Assembly (NCBI GenBank): GCA_013297885.1 | Contig: JAAFIR010000014.1 | Span: 45,136 to 109,135, forward strand | DNA: 64,000 bases | Reading direction: 5' to 3' | Source of the DNA: Leptospirales bacterium | GTDB lineage: Bacteria; Spirochaetota; Leptospiria; Leptospirales; Leptospiraceae | Shown here: one piece after another, positions 19,312-28,422 of the stretch | Layout: the number at the start of each line of letters is the position of its first letter | Position numbering within the stretch: position 1 is the stretch's first letter | Notes under the pieces: generated by a model | Told to the model about the DNA's origin: nothing | Seen by the model: only the letters and a program-made list of their open reading frames with translations | The model's database searches: none | Position numbers and translations under genes: made by a program

Positions 19312-19984
19312 ATTCTTTTCTTTTAAATTCTTCAAAAATTTTTTCAAAATCAATTTCTTTTAAATGAATTTTTTTTATAAACTGAATATTTTTTACTTTT
19401 AAATTAAAAAATAGTTTTGTACTGAAATTTAAGTATTCTTGAATTTCTTTTTTTTTTGTAGAAGAAGAAATTTTTTTTAACAAATCAGAATAACTGAGTT
19501 TTAAAATAGATTTATCATAATTAAAGTTTAATTTTCCAGTTGGAAATTGAAAATTACAAAAACCTTCTTCAATAATAAAATTAATTTTTTCACCTTCAGG
19601 TTTTAATTTTGCCAAAGCTGAATGACAAATTTCATGTTGAATAGTTTGTTTTGAGTTTTTCCAATCATCTAGACTTGCAAAATAAAAATAAAACTCGTCT
19701 TGTTCGGAATTATAACCAGCTCTAGAAAATTTTAATTCTGGGAATTTTTTTTTCCATAACTGAAAATTCGTATAAATTTGAATTTGAAAAAAGTTGGATT
19801 TTTTAATTTCCCAATTTTCATAAATCTCATTATATATGTTTGTAAAAAAATTATCAAAATCTTCTAAAACAATTTCATTTATTTTATTCCTATCTTCAAA
19901 AATTTTGTAACTAATCTGTTTTTTTTGAAATTGAATTGGATTGGAAAATATACAAACTACAAAAATAAAAAATAAATATTTCAT
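19298..19984 (-). CDS. Secreted zinc-metallopeptidase-like protein (HExxH)
   Basis: The 228-residue protein has a signal peptide (MKYLFFIFVVCIFSNPIQ). It carries HEICH at residues 117-121, the HExxH zinc-binding and catalytic motif, followed about 20 residues later by INFIIEEGFCNF. The acidic residues there could give the third zinc ligand, as in gluzincin and peptidase-MA-like families. Its start overlaps the stop of the SpoIID-like gene by 4 bp, making it the last gene of the alpha-2-macroglobulin operon. It probably acts in the periplasm. The substrate is unknown, and activity depends on confirming the third ligand. Confidence 0.6.
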   Translation of the reverse strand: MKYLFFIFVVCIFSNPIQFQKKQISYKIFEDRNKINEIVLEDFDNFFTNIYNEIYENWEIKKSNFFQIQIYTNFQLWKKKFPELKFSRAGYNSEQDEFYFYFASLDDWKNSKQTIQHEICHSALAKLKPEGEKINFIIEEGFCNFQFPTGKLNFNYDKSILKLSYSDLLKKISSSTKKKEIQEYLNFSTKLFFNLKVKNIQFIKKIHLKEIDFEKIFEEFKRKEFNAK

Positions 19985-21078
19985 TTGTTTAATTTAGATT
20001 TTGGAAAATAAAATTTTAAAATTTCTTTGTGGTTAAAATTTTTATCGGATAGTTTTTTTGCTCCCCATTGGCATAAACCAATTCCATGACCTAAACCTTT
20101 TCCTTTAAAAATAAAATTAAAATCTGTTTCTATTAGCTCAAAATAATTACTTTTGATTAAATTCCATCCATATTTTTTTCCAATTAAACTGACTAATTTG
20201 GATGATTTTAATTCATAATCCCCATCTTCAGTTTTAAAATTTAAGCTCATTACTCTTTCATTTTGTTTAGTTAAAACTATTTTGGATTGAATTTTTTTTT
20301 GTATTAGTTCTTCCAATTTTTGTTTATTCATGACATATTCCCATTCTGAATGAGGGGATTCTTTACATAAAATTTCTTCTTCATAAATATCATCATTTCT
20401 AGATGTGCTAAATCCTAATCCATTCCAAAACCCATTTGAACTAGAAAGTTTTCCTCCACAAGTGGAATGAAAATAATACTCTTCTCCACCAATTAAATTT
20501 GGTAGCAAAAAATTTATTTTCTGTTTGGGAGAATTTTTTAAATGTACACAATGTGTTAAATCACAAAAAGAAAATTTTCGACTTCTATGTCTATTTTTTT
20601 GATTTAATATATAAGTTTTAATTAATATTGCTTGAGCCATAACTAGTTCAGGAGAATTGTTAGCTAATTCACCAAGTTCAGAAAGTGCTGAATTATAAGC
20701 GTATATATCAATTTCTGTATTATAAATAATCTCAAGTCTATTTTCAAAATTATAAAAAACGAATTCCCCAAAAAAAACTTTTTGAATAGTATTTTGATTC
20801 TGTTCAAATTCCAAAATTAAATTTTCATTTGAACTGATTTTTAAAAAACTACTAGTTTGAAGTTGTGAATTCATTTTATATTGAACTTTAGATTCTTTTA
20901 TTTCAATTTCCAAATTTCCATTTGAGAAACTTTTTTTTGAACTCTCAACGATTATTTTTAAATCTTTAAATTGAATTTTTATTTTTTTTAGATTATAATA
21001 TTCCAATATTCCAATTGAAATTTTTTCAGAATTTATACTTAAACAAAAAGTTAAAATGATTAGTAAAAATTTATTCAT
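19981..21078 (-). CDS. SpoIID/LytB-domain protein
   Basis: The 365-residue protein has a short signal sequence (MNKFLLIILTFCLSINS) and a beta-rich N-terminal part. The SpoIID core follows: AYNSALSELGELANNSPELVMAQAILIKTYIL, then DLTHCVHLKN, a Cys/His-rich FHSTCGGKLSSSNGFW, and the hallmark FKGKGLGHGIGLCQWGAKKLSDKNFNHKEILKFYF. SpoIID family members act on peptidoglycan glycan strands as lytic transglycosylases or amidase enhancers. It overlaps the PBP-like gene upstream by 8 bp and the HExxH gene downstream by 4 bp. The context suggests wall remodelling linked to the alpha-2-macroglobulin system. Confidence 0.85.
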   Translation of the reverse strand: MNKFLLIILTFCLSINSEKISIGILEYYNLKKIKIQFKDLKIIVESSKKSFSNGNLEIEIKESKVQYKMNSQLQTSSFLKISSNENLILEFEQNQNTIQKVFFGEFVFYNFENRLEIIYNTEIDIYAYNSALSELGELANNSPELVMAQAILIKTYILNQKNRHRSRKFSFCDLTHCVHLKNSPKQKINFLLPNLIGGEEYYFHSTCGGKLSSSNGFWNGLGFSTSRNDDIYEEEILCKESPHSEWEYVMNKQKLEELIQKKIQSKIVLTKQNERVMSLNFKTEDGDYELKSSKLVSLIGKKYGWNLIKSNYFELIETDFNFIFKGKGLGHGIGLCQWGAKKLSDKNFNHKEILKFYFPKSKLNK

Positions 21079-21982
21079 TTAAATGATTTAAAACAAACTT
21101 GCTTATTTCAATCCCTTCTTTTGTAGAAGTTCCATTATCTACAAACACTAATAACAGAAATGTTTCGTTTTGTATTTTAAAAAAAATCAAGTTCCAAGCT
21201 TGATTTTTATGTTTTGAAATATCTGAACTAGATGTTCCTGTTTTTCCAGATAAAAGATAAATTTTTTCATTTTTTAATTTTAAGTTTTTTAAACTTCCAA
21301 ATTTGATTACTTCTTCTAAAGACTTATAAACTATTTTAAATTTTTGTTCATTTTTAAACAGATAAATTTTAGTATAAAAATCTACTAATTCCTTAAAACT
21401 AAATTTTAGCTTTTTTGATTCACCAATAACTACTAATAATTTATCCAATTCAGTCCAATTGTTTTGAGTTTTATAAAAAATTTTTCCAGTATAAAAAATT
21501 TTTTCAAAAATTTCAAAAAATAAATCCATATTTTGATTCGCTTTTTCTAAATAAAAAAAATTACAAGATTTTGAGATGGATTGGTTTAAATTGATTTCAC
21601 CATGACCATTATGTATTGAACATTTATAATAAGAGTGAAATTTTTCTTTTTGAATATTATAAGTTTCAAAATCTTTTTCTTGAAGTTTTTCTTCGTTTAA
21701 TTTATATTTTCCGCTACAGTAAGTTTTTTTTGATTTAAAAAAAATTTCTTCCTCTTCCAAAAAAACTAAAGCTGAAATGGGTTTCATCAAAGAACCAATA
21801 TTTCTTTTTTTGTTTATATCAATATGGTTTTTGTAAATAAAATGAATCTTATTTGTTTTTAAATTTTGAATTTGAACATATACTTTGTTTTGGTTTTTTA
21901 TTTCCCAGTTTTGAATCTTATCTGCTAATTGGTTTGAATTTATTGTAAAACAAATTAAAAATAGAAAAGTCTTATTCAGCAT
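21071..21982 (-). CDS. Penicillin-binding-protein-like transpeptidase domain, secreted
   Basis: The 303-residue protein has an N-terminal hydrophobic signal. The three active-site motifs of the penicillin-binding/serine transpeptidase fold are all present and in order: SLMK (Ser64 to Lys67, in NIGSLMKPISAL), SCN (Ser139 to Asn141, in SKSCNFFYLEK) and KTGTSSS near residue 250. It is half the size of usual class B PBPs and lacks a separate N-terminal module. I took the ATG at 21982 rather than the TTG one codon upstream. It overlaps the DUF2135 gene by 11 bp and the SpoIID gene by 8 bp. It is likely a periplasmic D,D-transpeptidase or carboxypeptidase acting with the SpoIID neighbour. Confidence 0.75.
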   Translation of the reverse strand: MLNKTFLFLICFTINSNQLADKIQNWEIKNQNKVYVQIQNLKTNKIHFIYKNHIDINKKRNIGSLMKPISALVFLEEEEIFFKSKKTYCSGKYKLNEEKLQEKDFETYNIQKEKFHSYYKCSIHNGHGEINLNQSISKSCNFFYLEKANQNMDLFFEIFEKIFYTGKIFYKTQNNWTELDKLLVVIGESKKLKFSFKELVDFYTKIYLFKNEQKFKIVYKSLEEVIKFGSLKNLKLKNEKIYLLSGKTGTSSSDISKHKNQAWNLIFFKIQNETFLLLVFVDNGTSTKEGIEISKFVLNHLNE

Positions 21983-22625
21983 CAATATGAAATTTTGCTA
22001 GATTATAAATTTCACCAGATTTTGTCATCACAAAATCAAAAACTTTTTTTTCTTCTTTATTTGTTCCTTCATACAATATAACTTGAACTTTTGCTTTTGT
22101 AATGGGCGTTGAATAAGATGAATAGTATTGAACATTAACAGTATAAGTTCCTGCCATTGCTTTTGCCATTGTAAAAGTTTCAGGACCATATCCATTCACC
22201 ACATCCAAATCTAAATTTCCTCCATTTGGACTAGATTTATTCCCATAAAAAGTTTTTTCTCCAGTTGGGTCAATTACCCAAAGATCCACATCAGTTCCAG
22301 TATCCCAAGTCAAAACAATTTTTATATCTTTAGGGGGGACTTTTGCAAAAAAATGAACACTATCTGAATCAGATCCAGATTTAACTTCGATAGAATTGTT
22401 GCCGGGAGAGCTTAAAATTTTTGTAGAAAATCTTCCTCCATAAACTTGAATTGGTTGTGCTGAACCATTTACAATTAAAACAGCTTTTTTAATTTTGGGA
22501 GTGTTGATTTTTCCACTTACTTCAATAATTCTAGAAGTTGTAAATCCACTTTTGGGACTTAAAATTTTTACTTCTGAAAAAATACTAAACTGAAAAAATA
22601 AAATTAGGATAATAAGTTTTTTCAT
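21972..22625 (-). CDS. DUF2135 (YfaP-like) secreted protein
   Basis: The 217-residue protein has a signal peptide (MKKLIILILFFQFSIFS). An Ig-like N-terminal part follows (VKILSPKSGFTTSRIIEVSGKI). The DUF2135 signature region is VLTWDTGTDVDLWVIDPTGEKTFYG, GGNLDLDVVNGYGPETFTM and AGTYTVNVQYYSS. DUF2135 proteins are beta-sandwich proteins usually encoded next to YfaS-type alpha-2-macroglobulins. Its start overlaps the A2M gene stop by 4 bp. It probably works in the periplasm as an accessory of the A2M; the biochemical role of the family is unknown. Confidence 0.85.
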   Translation of the reverse strand: MKKLIILILFFQFSIFSEVKILSPKSGFTTSRIIEVSGKINTPKIKKAVLIVNGSAQPIQVYGGRFSTKILSSPGNNSIEVKSGSDSDSVHFFAKVPPKDIKIVLTWDTGTDVDLWVIDPTGEKTFYGNKSSPNGGNLDLDVVNGYGPETFTMAKAMAGTYTVNVQYYSSYSTPITKAKVQVILYEGTNKEEKKVFDFVMTKSGEIYNLAKFHIDAE

Positions 22626-25600
22626 TCTACTCTCATTTCATTTGAATCTGTTGTTGCAAAATTTTTTGGATAATACATCAATTCTGCTTTGGATGGTGGT
22701 AAAATAAAATTACCAGAACTATTTGCACGAAGATAATACTTTACTTCAAAATCAGAACTTTTATTGCTAAAAAAGAAACTTGCTTTTTCTGAAGAAATAT
22801 TTCTAGAATCATATTGAATAGGATTTTCAGAAGAAAAATAAATTCCATCGTTTTTTACAAAACTAAATCCTGGAACTAAAATATCTTTAACCAAAATATA
22901 AGATTCATCTTTAACTAAACTTTTTCCTGTTAAATGAACTTCAATTAAATCCCCAGTTTTAAATTGATTGGTTTCTGTTTTGGATAATTTATAAGTTCCT
23001 AAATTGGATTCAGCTTTCACTTTAAAAATTTTTCGACTTAAACTTAAATTATTTCTAGTTGAAATTTGTTTTTTTGATGAATCGAGATAATTTACCAAAA
23101 CCTGAATATTTAATTTTCCAGTGCTAAGTTTAGTAATTTCTAATTTATTTTTGTTCTGAATTGAAATCGGTATTTTTATTTTTTGTGGTTCGCTCAAATT
23201 ATTCAAATTAAAAGAAAATTTTTTCTCTTCTAAATTATTCCACTGAATTAAAATTTCTGATTCTCTTTTTAGTTCATTAAATTTTTTTGCTTTTTCAGCT
23301 AAAGCAAGTAATGCCATGGAAGTATCTCTTGTATTTTTCCAATAATTTCCTTCTCTTAATTCGATCAATTTTTCAGCTAATTCTTCAGATTCATCTAAAT
23401 TGTTAAGTCGCACAGATAAAGTTAGAATACTTGCAAGTGATTCTACTAAATCATTTTTAATTCCACTCAAATTTTTTGTTACTTCAGATTTATATTTTTC
23501 TTTTGCTTTAATAAATAAAGTTTTTGCTTTGTCAAAATTTTTATTTGAATGGGAATAAATTAAACCAAGTAGAGCAGTTTCGTATGAATTTAATTTGTTT
23601 AATTTTTTATAAATAGATTCTGTCATTTCTTCGTTATAAAAATTATTTTCAGAAAGAGAAAATAAAACATAAACTTTTGTAAAATCATCTTCAACGGTTT
23701 CAATTTTACTAAGAAGCCCTTCTTGAATTTCTTCCATCAAATAATTATTTTTTTTATTCGTAAGTTGATTTGTCAAAATTAAACTTCTAAAAACATAAGC
23801 AGTCATTAAAGTATCTGATTCTTCTCCACCGTACCAAGAAAATCCTCTACTATCTTTTTGGTAAAATTTTAGAATTGATTTTAAACCTTGTTTTAACATT
23901 GCAGGAAGTTCATTTTTTTGTTTAATTTCTAAACCATCTAGTTTACTCGCAACTAAAACTGGTAAAAATTTACTCATCGTTTGTTCTACACAACCATAAG
24001 GATAATCCACTAAATATTCCAAAGAATTTTTAATTACATCAATTGAACTTGATTCAATATATAAAACTAATTCAGGATTTTTCATCGAATCGTTTAATTG
24101 AAAATCTGCTTTTAAAGATTTATCTTCATCTTTAAAAATAAATTTTTTAGCAATTGTTTTTTCTGAGCCAAAATCTTTTAACGAAATGGTTCTAATTTCC
24201 TGATCCGATTCTTTTCCATTTAGTTTAAAATTAAATTTTACAGAATCAGTTGAATTTGTCTGAATTTGAAAATATTGAATGGAAGAAGAAAGTGGTTTGA
24301 GTTTTATTTTTTTTTGTTTTTCAGAAATGATTTTTGCATTTTCTACATTTAAACTAAGAGTTAAATCTTGCTCTAAATTTGTATCATTTTGGATGGTAGC
24401 GGAAACAAAATGAGTTTCTGATTTATATAAAAATCCCGGTAAATTGGCTTGAATGGAAACTGGTTTTTTGGATATAAATTTTGTTTCGTTTTGACCAAAT
24501 TGATCTCCATTAGCAGAAGCTAATATACGAACTCTCCATTTTGTGATATTTGATGGAAGTTTAAAACTTAATTTTAAATTCCCATTAGAATCTGTTTTGG
24601 AATTAGCCACCCAAAATGCAGTATCTTTAAAATTATCTCTTTGTTTATTTTCTTCTTCTTTTAAAGCTGTATTGTATTCTTTTGGTCTTTTGCTTAAAGC
24701 AAGTTCCAATCTTTTTGCTGCTGAATAACCATAAAATTTATAGGAAGATGAAAATACTGTGCTGACATTAGCTCTTCTAGGTTGGTAAAAATAAGAAATT
24801 AATGGTGGATTTTTTTCTTCTTGGACTTGGTAAATTGCTTCATCCACAACTGAAACTGAAATATCAGTTGAAACTCCAATTTTTTTAAAATCAGAAGTTT
24901 GGATATTTAATTCTACTAAATCACCTGGTTTGTATTCAGGCTTATCAGTGTTCATTTTTACTTGAATAAATTTATCTTCTGGTGGTGCTAAAATTTTTGC
25001 TGAACCAGAATAAATTTCATTGTTCCCAAATAAAACAGCGGATAATGTGAAGTTAGGTGATAAATTGGATTTAATTGGAATTTGGTATTTATAAGAATTT
25101 CCTTTTAAAGAAATAGTTTCGTACTTTATAATTTCTGAACCTTCAAGACTTAGTAGCAAAGTAGCATCAGCAATTGGAGATAAAATTAGTACTTCAGCAA
25201 TATCATTTGGAGAATAAATATCTTTATTTGAAATTAATTTTATATCTTTAATCGGAACTTGAATAGAATCATTTTTTCCAGAGCACCAAAAAGAAGTTTC
25301 AGAAGAAGTAGCATTTCCTGATTTATCTTTAGATTCCACAACTAAAACATAATGTCCTGCTTCAGGGACATTCAATTCCAAACTAGATTCAGCCATTTTA
25401 TTTGTTTGAATATTTTTTGTTTCTATTTTATCTCTAGCAGCTTCAGAAGAAATATTTTTAAAACTTCTTTTCAAAAGAGAAACATTTAAATTTAAATTGG
25501 AAAATTCTGCCAAGTTAGTTGTTTTATCAAAAGGAATTAATTTAAAATTAAATTTTGCTTTAGAATTTGGCTCTACCAAATGAGAAGTTTGTTCTACTTT

Positions 25601-27232
25601 AATCGAATATGCATTTCGATTTACTGAAAAATTAGCACTAGTAGAAAAATTAAAATTAGAATAAAATACATTTGCTAAAACTGTATAAGTATAATCTTCA
25701 TTTCCTTTTTTGGGAGTAAATGAAACTTCTAAAGTTCCATTTGAGTCGAGTGAAGTTTCTTTTGCGAGTTCAATTTCTTTTTTACCAATTAAATTTTTTT
25801 CATTAATACTTAAATTGGCTTCAGTAGTTTCTAATCTTCCAACTGGTGAATAATTAAATTTGGCTTGTCTAAAAATTTGGTATTCCACTTTTGCAGCTGA
25901 TAATGGTTTGCCACTAAAATAGCTAGCTTGAATTTTTAGATTTACTTTTTCTTTTTGTAGATACAATGATTTATCAGATTTTACAGAAACAAAAAAATTG
26001 GGTTTTATATAATCTTCAATATGAAATTCAGTTGAATAAACTTTACTATTAAAATAAAAATTCAAATTATAAATTCCCAAATACAAATCAGCATCTTTTG
26101 GAATTTGCCATTCACCACTTAAACTTCCATTTGAAGGATTTACAATAACTGAAATTCCTGAAACTAAAACATCTCCTTTTGAAGAACTAATTTCAATTGA
26201 ACCTGAGCCAGTAGCATTTGAAAAAACATTATTTTTAAAATTACGAACTAGCCCTTTAAAATAAATTGTATCTCCCGGTTTATAAACTGGTCTTTCTGTA
26301 TAAAGATAAACTATATTTTCAGATTTATTTAAAAATCGAGAGGAGTAAAAATTTGGATCGGAGACAACATATTGATTTTCTTTATTTAAAATGATTAAAG
26401 ATTTTTCAGGTGTTTTTCCTTTAAAATGAAAAATTCCATTTTTGTTTGTTGAACCAGAAGAAATCAAATTAGATTTTGGATCAAAAATTTTTACAGCAGC
26501 ATTTTGAACAGGTTCCCCATTATCTTTTTTTGCTGAATAAATAAATATTTCTTCGTCTGAGAGTTTAGATACAAATTGAAAATCAGAACGAATTATAATT
26601 GTATATGCCAAATGAGATTCAGAAAATGCTTCTACAAGATAAGCTCCATTTTCATGAACTGGAATTGAAATTCTTTTATAAAACCATGAATTGGAATTAG
26701 GTTGAATAGAAAAAGTTGTTACTAATTTATATTCTTTTAATAAAGGATGATTTGCTGGATTTTTTGTTTGAGGAGGATCAAAGCTAATGTTTAAACCTTT
26801 TACAACTTTAGATCTATTTTTTGAATTAAATTCTTTACGAGCAATTTTTCTAAAATCTTGTTTAAAAATTTGGAGTCCGTTTTGAAATGCTTGAAATGGA
26901 TTTGCAAAAGAGGGATGAGTATTTTTTTCTTTTAAAATTCTATCTTCTAATTTTTGTTTTAAAAATTTTTCTAGGTCTTCTACTTTATACACTCGAAACG
27001 TATAAGTTTCTTTCCCATTACCTTCTAGATTGATATATGGTTTTTCATTTAGTCCAAAAGATTTATCAGTGCTTAAATAAAATTCTGGATTTGAATCATC
27101 AGACCTATATTCTGAATATCTTTCTGAAGAATCTTGTTCTTCCAATGAATTTGAATTTTCTTCTTCTTGATTGATCTCATCTTGAGCCATAAAACTAAAA
27201 ATACTAATAAATAAAAAAAGAAAAAACTTCAT
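22622..27232 (-). CDS. Bacterial alpha-2-macroglobulin (YfaS type) with intact thioester motif
   Basis: The 1536-residue protein has a signal peptide (MKFFLFLFISIFSFMAQ). Macroglobulin domains are recognisable by YLYTERPVYKPGDTIYFKG and KPEYKPGDLVEL. The alpha-2-macroglobulin domain core is DTAFWVANSKTDSNGNLKLSFKLPSNITKWRVRILAS. The thioester domain has YPYGCVEQTMSKF at about residue 1077, where the Cys and Gln of CVEQ can form the internal thioester. Family knowledge: such proteins trap proteases that cleave their bait region. It overlaps the DUF2135 gene by 4 bp and follows the DUF1175 gene by 3 bp. The linked transpeptidase and SpoIID genes suggest a coupled defence and wall-repair role. 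Confidence 0.92.
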   Translation of the reverse strand: MKFFLFLFISIFSFMAQDEINQEEENSNSLEEQDSSERYSEYRSDDSNPEFYLSTDKSFGLNEKPYINLEGNGKETYTFRVYKVEDLEKFLKQKLEDRILKEKNTHPSFANPFQAFQNGLQIFKQDFRKIARKEFNSKNRSKVVKGLNISFDPPQTKNPANHPLLKEYKLVTTFSIQPNSNSWFYKRISIPVHENGAYLVEAFSESHLAYTIIIRSDFQFVSKLSDEEIFIYSAKKDNGEPVQNAAVKIFDPKSNLISSGSTNKNGIFHFKGKTPEKSLIILNKENQYVVSDPNFYSSRFLNKSENIVYLYTERPVYKPGDTIYFKGLVRNFKNNVFSNATGSGSIEISSSKGDVLVSGISVIVNPSNGSLSGEWQIPKDADLYLGIYNLNFYFNSKVYSTEFHIEDYIKPNFFVSVKSDKSLYLQKEKVNLKIQASYFSGKPLSAAKVEYQIFRQAKFNYSPVGRLETTEANLSINEKNLIGKKEIELAKETSLDSNGTLEVSFTPKKGNEDYTYTVLANVFYSNFNFSTSANFSVNRNAYSIKVEQTSHLVEPNSKAKFNFKLIPFDKTTNLAEFSNLNLNVSLLKRSFKNISSEAARDKIETKNIQTNKMAESSLELNVPEAGHYVLVVESKDKSGNATSSETSFWCSGKNDSIQVPIKDIKLISNKDIYSPNDIAEVLILSPIADATLLLSLEGSEIIKYETISLKGNSYKYQIPIKSNLSPNFTLSAVLFGNNEIYSGSAKILAPPEDKFIQVKMNTDKPEYKPGDLVELNIQTSDFKKIGVSTDISVSVVDEAIYQVQEEKNPPLISYFYQPRRANVSTVFSSSYKFYGYSAAKRLELALSKRPKEYNTALKEEENKQRDNFKDTAFWVANSKTDSNGNLKLSFKLPSNITKWRVRILASANGDQFGQNETKFISKKPVSIQANLPGFLYKSETHFVSATIQNDTNLEQDLTLSLNVENAKIISEKQKKIKLKPLSSSIQYFQIQTNSTDSVKFNFKLNGKESDQEIRTISLKDFGSEKTIAKKFIFKDEDKSLKADFQLNDSMKNPELVLYIESSSIDVIKNSLEYLVDYPYGCVEQTMSKFLPVLVASKLDGLEIKQKNELPAMLKQGLKSILKFYQKDSRGFSWYGGEESDTLMTAYVFRSLILTNQLTNKKNNYLMEEIQEGLLSKIETVEDDFTKVYVLFSLSENNFYNEEMTESIYKKLNKLNSYETALLGLIYSHSNKNFDKAKTLFIKAKEKYKSEVTKNLSGIKNDLVESLASILTLSVRLNNLDESEELAEKLIELREGNYWKNTRDTSMALLALAEKAKKFNELKRESEILIQWNNLEEKKFSFNLNNLSEPQKIKIPISIQNKNKLEITKLSTGKLNIQVLVNYLDSSKKQISTRNNLSLSRKIFKVKAESNLGTYKLSKTETNQFKTGDLIEVHLTGKSLVKDESYILVKDILVPGFSFVKNDGIYFSSENPIQYDSRNISSEKASFFFSNKSSDFEVKYYLRANSSGNFILPPSKAELMYYPKNFATTDSNEMRVE

Positions 27233-27235
27233 TGT

Positions 27236-28168
27236 TCACTCCAAAATTTTAAAACGATAAATCCCCAAATAATGATGATTTGTTTCTGAAAGATTAAAGA
27301 TAGGATTTTTTTTTAAATAGGAAGATTTAATTCTTTTTAAGATAGATTTTTCTCCTGTATGATAAATTAAAATCGGATCAGAGGATTCTCCTTCAGTGAT
27401 AATCATTGTATGAAATGGAAATTTAATTTGCTTTTTGTTCTCAAAAAAAACTAAATCTGCTTTTTTTGCATCAAATAAATTTTTTGAAACAAATTTTGTG
27501 TTCAAATTCCAAAGAGTTTCTGCATCTGCAAATTTTCCAAAACTAGTTTTATCATTTGCTGCTAAATGATTCACTTTAAAAATGCTTTCACCCAAAATTG
27601 GAACATTTGGATAATGAAAAGCTTCAATATCTTTGAGACTTTTATCCAATACCAATGAATTTTTTACAAACCAAGACTCGTCATGAAGTTTTAAAGCTTC
27701 TTTATAGGAATAACGAACTAACCCAGAACAATCTCTTTCGTTTTGATTCCAAAAAGCGTCCGATTGAAAATATTGTGACTCAGCAATTCTCACAAACCAA
27801 TCTCGAAACGCTTCTCTATCTGATTCTGTTTTTAATTCTGCAATATCAGGAAAGCCATCTTCATCAGAATCTAAAATGGTTTCATAAAATTCAAGCTCCA
27901 AAAAATTTCCTTCTTTGGTTTTAAGTTTTAAAATCCCAGACTTATTTCTGCTTTGAAAATTAATAATTTGTTTATCAGAAATATTTTCTACTTTGATGAT
28001 TTTCCATAAATCAGATTCCAAACTAAGAAACTCATCTTTTGAAAAAATCGAATAATGAAGAATTAATTTCCCACCAGAAATTCCATCAGCTGGATAAGAT
28101 TTTAAATTTACTTCTATCGAAGAATTGATTTTACAATAAAGTAGAAAGAGTAGAAAAAAATATTTCAT
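27236..28168 (-). CDS. DUF1175 (YfaT-like) protein, NlpC/P60-like, with calcium-loop insert
   Basis: The 310-residue protein has a signal peptide (MKYFFLLFLLYCKINS). Features in order are a beta-rich region, then DSDEDGFPDIAELKT (about 100-114, like the Asp-rich calcium loop of thrombospondin type-3 or EF-hand repeats). RDWFVRIAESQYF and RDCSGLVRYSYKEAL follow, with Cys147 in the DCSG context used by NlpC/P60 peptidases. FPFHTMIITEG could supply the His, and the protein ends YLGIYRFKILE. DUF1175 genes accompany YfaS-type alpha-2-macroglobulins. I took the ATG at 28168 over a TTG at 28201. It is the first gene of the operon; copy D of the dispersed repeat lies upstream. The catalytic role is inferred. 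Confidence 0.75.
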   Translation of the reverse strand: MKYFFLLFLLYCKINSSIEVNLKSYPADGISGGKLILHYSIFSKDEFLSLESDLWKIIKVENISDKQIINFQSRNKSGILKLKTKEGNFLELEFYETILDSDEDGFPDIAELKTESDREAFRDWFVRIAESQYFQSDAFWNQNERDCSGLVRYSYKEALKLHDESWFVKNSLVLDKSLKDIEAFHYPNVPILGESIFKVNHLAANDKTSFGKFADAETLWNLNTKFVSKNLFDAKKADLVFFENKKQIKFPFHTMIITEGESSDPILIYHTGEKSILKRIKSSYLKKNPIFNLSETNHHYLGIYRFKILE

Positions 28169-28226
28169 GATAAAGAATTGAATTAAAATATAAAATAGCA
28201 ATTAAAAAAATTCTTCGACTTCATTT

Positions 28227-28365
28227 GGGCGAATTTTTGCATATCATATTTTTCAGATTTCGCTTTGCTGATTTACAAATTATATAGAATATGCAAAAAA
28301 CCCGCTCTCAGCTACTTCCATCGCCCTTTGGGCTTGGAAACGCTTCGATCGGTTTCGCTTTGTAT
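28227..28365 (-). repeat. Dispersed hairpin repeat, copy D (expanded)
   Basis: This is the longest copy. The first stem is TTTTTGCATAT/ATATGCAAAAA with about 60 bp between the arms, where other copies have only a short loop. A second stem is GCCC/GGGC flanked by TTCCA/TGGAA. It ends GGTTTCGCTTTGTAT. The sequence following its right end (28398-28420) matches the flank of copy C. Confidence 0.6.
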
Positions 28366-28422
28366 TGATGAATTTTTTTTAAGTGATCGATTCTGCAATA
28401 GAAATTAAACTGAACAAAAAAC

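Noticed and set aside
22331..22345. G6/C6 runs in the DUF2135 and KamA-like genes as phase-variable tracts
   Set aside because: Six-base runs are short and encode normal conserved residues; only the C8 run in hsdS stands out.
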